Shown here one piece after another: positions 58,989 to 64,000 of a DNA stretch of 64,000 nucleotides (its first letter is position 1; every line of letters starts with the position of its first letter). The translations under genes and the position numbers were made by a program. Source of the DNA: Agromyces sp. H66 (GTDB taxonomy: Bacteria; Actinomycetota; Actinomycetes; Actinomycetales; Microbacteriaceae); contig NZ_SJZG01000001.1 in the NCBI RefSeq assembly GCF_004959775.1, forward strand, positions 372,001-436,000, given 5' to 3'. The notes under the pieces are model-generated. The model saw only the letters and a list, made by a program, of their open reading frames with translations, was not told the DNA's origin and ran no database searches.

Positions 58989-60247
58989 GCGTCATCCTCG
59001 TCATCAACTCGGGCTCGTCATCGCTGAAGTACCGGCTCATCGACGTGGCTGCGGGCGAGACACTCGCGTCGGGACTGATCGAGCGCATCGGCGAGGGGAC
59101 CGGGCGCGCTGCGCACACCGCTGCGTCCCCTGGGCCGGTCGACGGGAGCGAACTCGCTTCGACGGGCCCAGCGAGCTCATCCGAATCGACGCGCGAGCTC
59201 CCGATCCGCGACCACACGGCGGCGTTCCAGGTGATGCTCGAGGCGTTCGCCGAGCACGGCCCGTCGCTCGAGGAGCATCCGCCCGTCGCGATCGGCCACC
59301 GGGTCGTGCACGGCGGCAAGCGGTTCTTCGAGCCGACGATCATCACCGACCTCGTGAAGATCAACATCGACGACCTCTCCGAGCTCGCCCCGCTGCACAA
59401 TCCCGCCAACCTGCAGGGCATCGAGGCCGCCCAGACGATGTTCCCCGGCGTGCCGCACGTGGCCGTGTTCGACACGGCGTTCCATCAGACGCTCCCGCCG
59501 GCCGCCTACACCTACGCCATCGACGCCGACGTGGCCGAGAAGTACCGCGTGCGGCGCTACGGATTCCACGGAATCTCGCACAAGTACGTGTCCGAGCAGG
59601 CCGCCGAGTTCATCGGCAGGCCGCTCGCGGCGGTGAAGCAGCTCGTGCTGCACCTCGGCAACGGCGCGTCGATCACGGCGGTCGACGGCGGTCGTTCGGT
59701 CGAGACCTCGATGGGGCTCACGCCGCTCGAGGGGCTCGTGATGGGCAGCCGATCGGGCGACCTCGACCCCGCGGTGCTGTTCCACCTCCACCGCAAGGCC
59801 GGCCTCTCGTTCGACGAGCTGGACACGCTGCTCAACTCGCGCAGCGGACTGGTCGGCCTGTCGGGCACCCGGGACATGCGCGACGTGCTCGAGCGCCGCG
59901 GCCGGGGCGACGAGGCGGCGACCCTCGCCTTCGACGTGTACGTGCATCGCCTGAAGGGCTACGTCGGCGCGTACTACGCGCAGCTGGGCCGGGTCGATGT
60001 CATCTCCTTCACGGCGGGCGTCGGCGAGAACGCGGCGCCGGTTCGCGCCGCCGCGCTCGCGGGGCTCGAGCGACTCGGCATCGAGATCGACGCCGAACGC
60101 AACGCCGAACGGTCGGACGGGATCCGGAGGATCTCGACGGATGCCTCGGAGGTGACCGTGCTCGTCGTGCCCACCGACGAGGAGCTCGAGATCGCGCGCG
60201 AGACGCTCGCCGTCGTCGAGGCCGGCCCGCCGGGAGCCGGCAGCTGA
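58985..60247 (+). CDS. ackA: Acetate kinase
   Basis: 420-residue ASKHA-fold kinase. The signature VINSGSSSLKY starts the protein (Asn8), HRVVHGGKRF and GFHGISHKYV carry the active-site histidine and arginine regions, and HLGNGASITAV and GVGENAAPVRAAAL bind phosphate and nucleotide. It makes ATP and acetate from acetyl phosphate. A serine/alanine-rich insert of about 30 residues (about 40-70) is absent from standard AckA and contains the repeat-derived segment at 59156-59176. GTG start overlapping the pta stop. Last gene of the pta-ackA operon. Confidence 0.95.
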   Translation: MSVILVINSGSSSLKYRLIDVAAGETLASGLIERIGEGTGRAAHTAASPGPVDGSELASTGPASSSESTRELPIRDHTAAFQVMLEAFAEHGPSLEEHPPVAIGHRVVHGGKRFFEPTIITDLVKINIDDLSELAPLHNPANLQGIEAAQTMFPGVPHVAVFDTAFHQTLPPAAYTYAIDADVAEKYRVRRYGFHGISHKYVSEQAAEFIGRPLAAVKQLVLHLGNGASITAVDGGRSVETSMGLTPLEGLVMGSRSGDLDPAVLFHLHRKAGLSFDELDTLLNSRSGLVGLSGTRDMRDVLERRGRGDEAATLAFDVYVHRLKGYVGAYYAQLGRVDVISFTAGVGENAAPVRAAALAGLERLGIEIDAERNAERSDGIRRISTDASEVTVLVVPTDEELEIARETLAVVEAGPPGAGS

Positions 60248-60298
60248 CGAGCGGCGTGCGTCGTACGGTGCGGGCGGCCCCCCGACATGTCCACTCCA

Positions 60299-60364
60299 GC
60301 GGATATACGATCCGCCGCGCCGCGGCGCGGCGGTGCCGCCCGGGGTGGCGGATCATATATCCGC
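60299..60364. repeat. Palindromic repeat GCGGATATACGATC type
   Basis: GCGGATATACGATCCGCC (60299-60316) and GGCGGATCATATATCCGC (60347-60364) form 18-bp arms with one mismatch; the loop holds a smaller GC palindrome. The arm shares 14 exact bases with the element at 12186-12251. It lies between the convergent ackA and flavoprotein genes, in a 142-bp gap that holds nothing else I can see, and may serve as a bidirectional terminator. Confidence 0.85.
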
Positions 60365-60389
60365 AGAATCGTTCGCGGCTGCAGCGCGG

Positions 60390-61622
60390 TCACGCCGTGA
60401 GCGACGCCGAGGCGCGGGCGTGCGCCAGTTCGGCCACCATCGCGGCATCCGCCCCCACGCCGTCGATGAGGCTCGAGCGGCGCGTGCGCTGGAAGCGGAG
60501 GCCGAGGGCCATGAGCCCGGGCAGCTCGGTCACGCCGTAGCGGTGCCGGAGCTCGCCGTGCGCGTCGAGGACGCCCGGCGGCAGCCAGCGGTAGTCGCGG
60601 CGATAGCCCGAGGCCCAGATGACGGTGCGGATGCCGCCGCCGACGAGGTCCACGGATGCGGGCGCCTCGGGCGGGATGAACGGCACCGGACGAGAAGCGG
60701 CGGCGACGTCGAGCCGGTCGCGATCGATGACGCGGTCGATCCGGTCGAGCGTTCGATGCATGCGGCGGTCGGCGGCCGCCACCCGATCGCGGAGGCCCGC
60801 GTCGAAGTGGGCGGCACGCCCGTCGGCGCCGACGAAGCGACCGACGAGCTCGACGCCGTGGGCCGCGAGGGAGGGCAGGTCGATCGTGCGCAGCTCGCCG
60901 CCGACGAGTTGCATGGACGGCTCGCGCAGTGCCGCGACCGGATCCGGCATGTCGTCGATGCGACGGTCGAGTGAGCCCATCAAATCGAGCCACTCCATGA
61001 TGTCGGCGCCCCGGTAACGGCGCGGCAGGCGCAGGTGGCCGCCGACGGCCAGGACCACGCGGCGGCCGGCGCGTCGCAGTTCGTCGGCGAGCTGCACGCC
61101 CGTCGCGGACGCGCCCACCACGAGCACTCCGCCCGCGGGAAGCGACGCCGGGTTGCGATACCGGTCGGGCGTGATGGAGTGGATCGACGGATGCAGGCGC
61201 GTCGCCTCGGCCGGACGCGCCGGCACGTCGCACCATCCGGTCGCGATGATCACGTTGCGAGCCCGCCGGAGACCGGATGTGCTCGAGACCTCGAGCCATC
61301 CTCCGCGGAACCGCAGCGCCTCGACCGTGACCCCGGATTCGACGGGGGCGGCGAAGCCACGGGCGTAGTCCCGCAGCAGCGTGGCGAACTCGGCCGTGGA
61401 CATGAACCGGTCGGGATGGGGGCCCGCGTACCGGTGACCCGGCAGTCGCGTCATCCAATTCGGCGTCAAGAGCGTCTGGGAGTCCCAGCGGCGACCCAGC
61501 CAACGCTCGCCGACCGCGCTGCGCTCGAGCACGACGTGCTCGTGGCCGCGGCGGGTCAGTTCGTGGCTCGCGGCGAGGCCGGCCTGGCCGGCCCCGATGA
61601 TGACGGTGTCGATGTGTCGCAT
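60390..61622 (-). CDS. FAD-dependent NAD(P)-binding oxidoreductase (CzcO/FMO-like)
   Basis: 410-residue two-dinucleotide-domain flavoprotein. FAD motif TVIIGAGQAGLAASHELTRR; conserved WDSQTLLTPNWMTRLPGH after it; NAD(P) motif VLVVGASATGVQLADELRRAG; and VIWASGYRRDYRWL near the C terminus. This is the layout of putative flavin monooxygenases often annotated CzcO. GAGGAG 9 nt before the ATG at 61622. It follows the OsmC gene, from which a perfect hairpin (61650-61686) separates it. Substrate unknown. Confidence 0.9.
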   Translation of the reverse strand: MRHIDTVIIGAGQAGLAASHELTRRGHEHVVLERSAVGERWLGRRWDSQTLLTPNWMTRLPGHRYAGPHPDRFMSTAEFATLLRDYARGFAAPVESGVTVEALRFRGGWLEVSSTSGLRRARNVIIATGWCDVPARPAEATRLHPSIHSITPDRYRNPASLPAGGVLVVGASATGVQLADELRRAGRRVVLAVGGHLRLPRRYRGADIMEWLDLMGSLDRRIDDMPDPVAALREPSMQLVGGELRTIDLPSLAAHGVELVGRFVGADGRAAHFDAGLRDRVAAADRRMHRTLDRIDRVIDRDRLDVAAASRPVPFIPPEAPASVDLVGGGIRTVIWASGYRRDYRWLPPGVLDAHGELRHRYGVTELPGLMALGLRFQRTRRSSLIDGVGADAAMVAELAHARASASLTA

Positions 61623-61649
61623 GGCAGTGGCTCCTCTTCGGATTCCGCG

Positions 61650-61686
61650 GGATCGAGGAGCGGCCCGAGAGGCCGCTCCTCGATCC
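61650..61686 (-). terminator. Perfect 16-bp hairpin between osmC-like and flavoprotein genes
   Basis: GGATCGAGGAGCGGCC (61650-61665) and GGCCGCTCCTCGATCC (61671-61686) pair without mismatch around a 5-nt loop, starting 11 bp after the OsmC stop. There is no T tract on the minus strand, so partial termination or mRNA stabilisation is likely. Confidence 0.6.
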
Positions 61687-61697
61687 GTGCGGCCGAC

Positions 61698-62306
61698 TCA
61701 GTCGGTGACGACGTCGATGCTGATGGGCACGCCGTTGGTGAGCACGTCGTACACCGCCGAGCGGCGCACGGACTGCTCGAGCACGGAACGCAGCTTCTCG
61801 GGCTCGTCGCCCTTCATCGTGAAGGTGAGGCGCAGGCCCGAGTAGCCGTTGCGCACGTCGTTGTCGAGGCCGAGGAGCCCCAGCACGTTGATGTCGCCCT
61901 CGACCGTCGACGAGACCTCGGTGAGGTTCACGCGCCGGGCGGCGGCGATGTTCGCGATACCCGCGGTGAGGCAGGCCGCGATCGCGTGCAGCAGGTACTC
62001 GACCGGGGTCGGGGCGTTGTCGGCGCCGACGAGCACCGTCGGGTGGTCGGCCTCGAGGACCGTCGGCCGGCGGTGCTCCATCTCCTGCTTGGCGCCGTAG
62101 AAGCCGTGGATGACCGAGCGGTTGTGGGTCCCCTTGAGCCAGGTGTTCTCGGCGCGGAACTGGAACTGGGCGATCTCCGGGTCGCTCTTCACGACGTCCA
62201 GCGTCGCGAAGAGTGCCGTCGTGTCGACGCCGTTGCGGACGCCCGACTGCGGCGCGGTCGCCTCGGCGGTGTCCACGGTCTCGGTGGTGATGGTGTCGGT
62301 GGTCAT
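61698..62306 (-). CDS. OsmC-family protein
   Basis: 202-residue OsmC/Ohr-fold protein. The region VEYLLHAIAACLTAGIANIA carries a conserved cysteine; the second typical peroxidase cysteine motif is not obvious, and the first 25 residues are a threonine/glutamate-rich tail. Ohr/OsmC proteins reduce organic hydroperoxides; members with a single visible Cys (YhfA-like) may have other roles. GAGGAG 6 nt upstream supports the ATG at 62306. Probably co-transcribed with the small peptide gene before it and the flavoprotein after it. Confidence 0.88.
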   Translation of the reverse strand: MTTDTITTETVDTAEATAPQSGVRNGVDTTALFATLDVVKSDPEIAQFQFRAENTWLKGTHNRSVIHGFYGAKQEMEHRRPTVLEADHPTVLVGADNAPTPVEYLLHAIAACLTAGIANIAAARRVNLTEVSSTVEGDINVLGLLGLDNDVRNGYSGLRLTFTMKGDEPEKLRSVLEQSVRRSAVYDVLTNGVPISIDVVTD

Positions 62307-62397
62307 GGTGTTCTCCTCGGTTCGGTGTGTTGTTCGGTGGTAGGTGTTCGGTGGTGCGGTCGGCCGGCAGGCGCCGCGGCGGCCGTGACGAGGTCCG

Positions 62398-62517
62398 TCA
62401 CGGCATCCGCATGCGGTCGACGGGCATCCGGCGGAATCCGTCGGTGGCGACCGCGCGCACGGTGGCGCCGATCGCGGCGAGGGCCAGGAGGCCCACGATG
62501 GTCTCTGCGATGAACAT
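62398..62517 (-). CDS. Small membrane peptide, hypothetical
   Basis: 39 residues: a single hydrophobic helix (ETIVGLLALAAIGATVRAVA) followed by a basic tail DGFRRMPVDRMRMP. Small actinobacterial proteins with a helix and a VRAVATDG-type tail are familiar, but without known role. TACCGT 7 nt before the ATG on this strand suggests a leaderless transcript. It is the first frame of the osmC operon. Coding status rests on these features only. Confidence 0.55.
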   Translation of the reverse strand: MFIAETIVGLLALAAIGATVRAVATDGFRRMPVDRMRMP

Positions 62518-62550
62518 GTCGACGACGGTACGGATGCCGCATTCCCGCGC

Positions 62551-62585
62551 CCTTCCCGGCGGAGGGAAGGATCGGGGAAGGATCC
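62551..62585. promoter_or_regulatory. Direct repeats of 11-bp period, SARP-type operator
   Basis: GGGAAGGATCG (62564-62574) is followed immediately by GGGAAGGATCC (62575-62585), and CCTTCCC (62551-62557) mirrors the first copy. Heptamer direct repeats at 11-bp spacing are the classical binding pattern of SARP regulators. The site lies between the divergent regulator (62683) and the small-peptide/osmC operon (62517). Confidence 0.65.
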
Positions 62586-62682
62586 GTGACGCCGCGCGAC
62601 CGCCCGGGCTATCGCTCCGCGGCCGTGGAGACGATAATTCCTCACAGGCGGACGACCCGATCGCCGTGGAGGTCGATGAGCC

Positions 62683-64000
62683 GTGCCCGACGTCAGGATC
62701 GAGCTGTTGGGACGTTTCGACGTACTCATCGACGGCACGGTCACCGCGGCCGGCACCATGGGGCGCCGCCACGCCTCCGCCCTGCTCAAGCTGCTCGCCC
62801 TCGCGCCCGGTCACGCCATGCACCGCGAACGCCTGCTCGATGTGCTGTGGCCCGAGGACGACCCCGAGACGGCCCTCCCCAAGCTCCACAAGGCGGCCCA
62901 CTTCGCGCGGCGGGCGTGCGATCACCTCGATGCCGTGGTCTTCCGCGGCGACCTGGTGCAGCTGTTCCCCGGCATCGAGGTCGTCGTGGATGCGGAGCGG
63001 TTCGAGGGCCTCGCGCGCCGCGCCCTCGAGTTGCACGACTCGGCGTCGGCTCGCATGGCGCTCACGATCTACCGCGGCGAGCTCCTCCCCGAAGAGCGCT
63101 ACGAGGAATGGGCCGAGTCCGACCGCGGCCGACTCGCCGACCTGCACCTGCAACTCCTGCGACTCGCCGAGCGCTGGGAGGAACTCGTCGCGCTCGACCC
63201 GAGCGACGAGCTCGCCCACATCGAGGTCATGCGGCGGCATCTGGCCGCGGGCGACCGGCACGCGGCGTTGCGTCAGTTCGAACGCCTCGATCGGGCGCTC
63301 CGGCGCGAACTCGGCGTGGCGCCGAGTGACGAGGCGATGCGGCTGCGTGCCCGGGCCCTCGCCGATGAGATGGTCGCGCCTGCCCGGCGCGTCGACGCCG
63401 AGGCGCCGTTCCTCGGTCGTGAGCAGCATGTGGCGCTCATCGACGAGCTCCTCGGCGACGCCGAGGCCGGTCGCGAGCGCGTCGCGATCGTGACCGGGGC
63501 GCCGGGGGTCGGCAAGTCGACACTGCTCGCGACATGGCGCCGGACGGCGGAGGAGCGCGGCTTCCGCATCGCGGCCGGCAGCGCCGTGCCGGCCGAGGGC
63601 TCGTGGCCGTACGCGCCCGTGACCGAGGCGATCGCCGACCTCTGCCGGCGGAATCCGTCGCTCGTCGAGCGCCTCGACGCGCCGTTCCGCGAGGAGATCG
63701 AGCGGGTCATGGCGTCGCTGCCGTCGCCGTGGTCGGGCGCCGACGCGCACCAGCGCCTGCTCGTGGCCGCTGCAGCGCTCTTCCGGCTCGCGGCATCCGA
63801 TGGCGGCGTGTTCCTGGTCATCGACGACCTCCACGACGCCGACGAGGCGAGCCTGCGCCTCGTGCGCTACCTGGTCAGGGTCCTGCACGGCGAGCGCGCG
63901 GTGCTCGCGTTCGGCGTGAAGGCACCGCCCCTGCCGGCGGAGGTCGTCGAACTCTGCCACAGCCTGCGCACGCGGTTCGGGGCGGTGTCGGTGGAGCTCG
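62683..64000 (+). CDS. SARP-type regulator with BTAD and AAA ATPase domain (3' end outside window)
   Basis: At least 439 residues; the frame is still open at the window end. An N-terminal OmpR/SARP winged helix (VRIELLGRFDVLIDGTVTAA) leads to a bacterial transcriptional activation domain (LHLQLLRLAERWEELVALDP, then RQFERLDRALRRELGVAPSD). A STAND-type ATPase follows with Walker A GAPGVGKST and Walker B VFLVIDDLHDADEAS. Large SARPs of this kind activate secondary-metabolism or stress genes. The GTG at 62683 has GGAGG 10 nt upstream. The direct repeats at 62564-62585 suggest autoregulation and control of the divergent osmC operon. Confidence 0.88.
   Translation, partial: MPDVRIELLGRFDVLIDGTVTAAGTMGRRHASALLKLLALAPGHAMHRERLLDVLWPEDDPETALPKLHKAAHFARRACDHLDAVVFRGDLVQLFPGIEVVVDAERFEGLARRALELHDSASARMALTIYRGELLPEERYEEWAESDRGRLADLHLQLLRLAERWEELVALDPSDELAHIEVMRRHLAAGDRHAALRQFERLDRALRRELGVAPSDEAMRLRARALADEMVAPARRVDAEAPFLGREQHVALIDELLGDAEAGRERVAIVTGAPGVGKSTLLATWRRTAEERGFRIAAGSAVPAEGSWPYAPVTEAIADLCRRNPSLVERLDAPFREEIERVMASLPSPWSGADAHQRLLVAAAALFRLAASDGGVFLVIDDLHDADEASLRLVRYLVRVLHGERAVLAFGVKAPPLPAEVVELCHSLRTRFGAVSVEL

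Noticed and set aside
62303-62542. 79-codon minus-strand frame overlapping the small membrane peptide
   Set aside because: R/H-rich shadow frame; the 39-residue frame at 62398-62517 has a proper hydrophobic helix and promoter spacing.

Overview
This is a GC-rich, gene-dense stretch of actinobacterial chromosome. GC-ending codons, many GTG starts, 4-bp ATGA/GTGA overlaps between operon genes, many start codons 6-7 nt behind a TANNNT box (apparent leaderless transcripts), and intergenic word families built on GGATGCC/GGCATCC and TTCGACGGGCTCAG all point to Microbacteriaceae. Agromyces or a relative is my guess from memory, not a measurement. No phage, IS element or CRISPR array was seen; the window looks like ordinary, metabolically versatile chromosome.

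1-22156: plant-polysaccharide use. The 3' part of a GH31 alpha-xylosidase is followed by a LacI regulator and a PLP aminotransferase. Convergent to these runs an operon for a lipoprotein sugar binder, two permeases and a GH3 beta-glucosidase/xylosidase, with a divergent ROK regulator. After an MFS exporter and a PAP2 phosphatase comes an arabinan regulon: LacI repressor, binding lipoprotein, two permeases, GH51 arabinofuranosidase, GH43 lipoprotein endo-arabinanase and an FAD alditol/lactone oxidase. A matching palindrome, TACAACGTTGTA, lies in front of both the repressor and the binding-protein gene.

22137-33373: purine and ureide catabolism. xdhA-xdhB-xdhC on the minus strand face a plus-strand operon: malate synthase, a DUF6986-type aldolase-fold protein, ureidoglycine aminohydrolase, allantoinase, a hydroxyisourate hydrolase-like protein and urate oxidase. 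Together they lead from xanthine to glyoxylate and malate, but OHCU decarboxylase and allantoate amidohydrolase are not in the window.

33374-52640: mixed housekeeping and accessory genes. They include an AbiEi/DUF559-like protein between repeat-rich spacers, a saccharopine-dehydrogenase-family protein, two GNATs, a TPR-LuxR regulator with a methyltransferase, MenC, an F420-type nitroreductase-like protein, an antibiotic-kinase-like protein, a stand-alone LigD polymerase domain, an AraC regulator, an SRPBCC protein, a hipBA toxin-antitoxin pair with three evenly spaced operators and a divergent membrane-protein gene, a HerA-like ATPase, a patatin, tRNA-Ser(GGA) and the small SRP RNA.

52640-64000: a decayed GntR/FCD remnant, 84-bp repeats, an operon for a flavin monooxygenase, a BASS transporter and an NAD epimerase, then pta-ackA, and an operon for a small membrane peptide, an OsmC protein and a flavoprotein. 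Divergent from that operon is the start of a SARP/AAA regulator, behind 11-bp direct repeats.

The most unusual signals are regulatory and repeat-based: the 61-bp-spaced HipB operators, several dispersed palindrome families (some inserted in frame in coding sequence), and the predicted sugar-operon operators.
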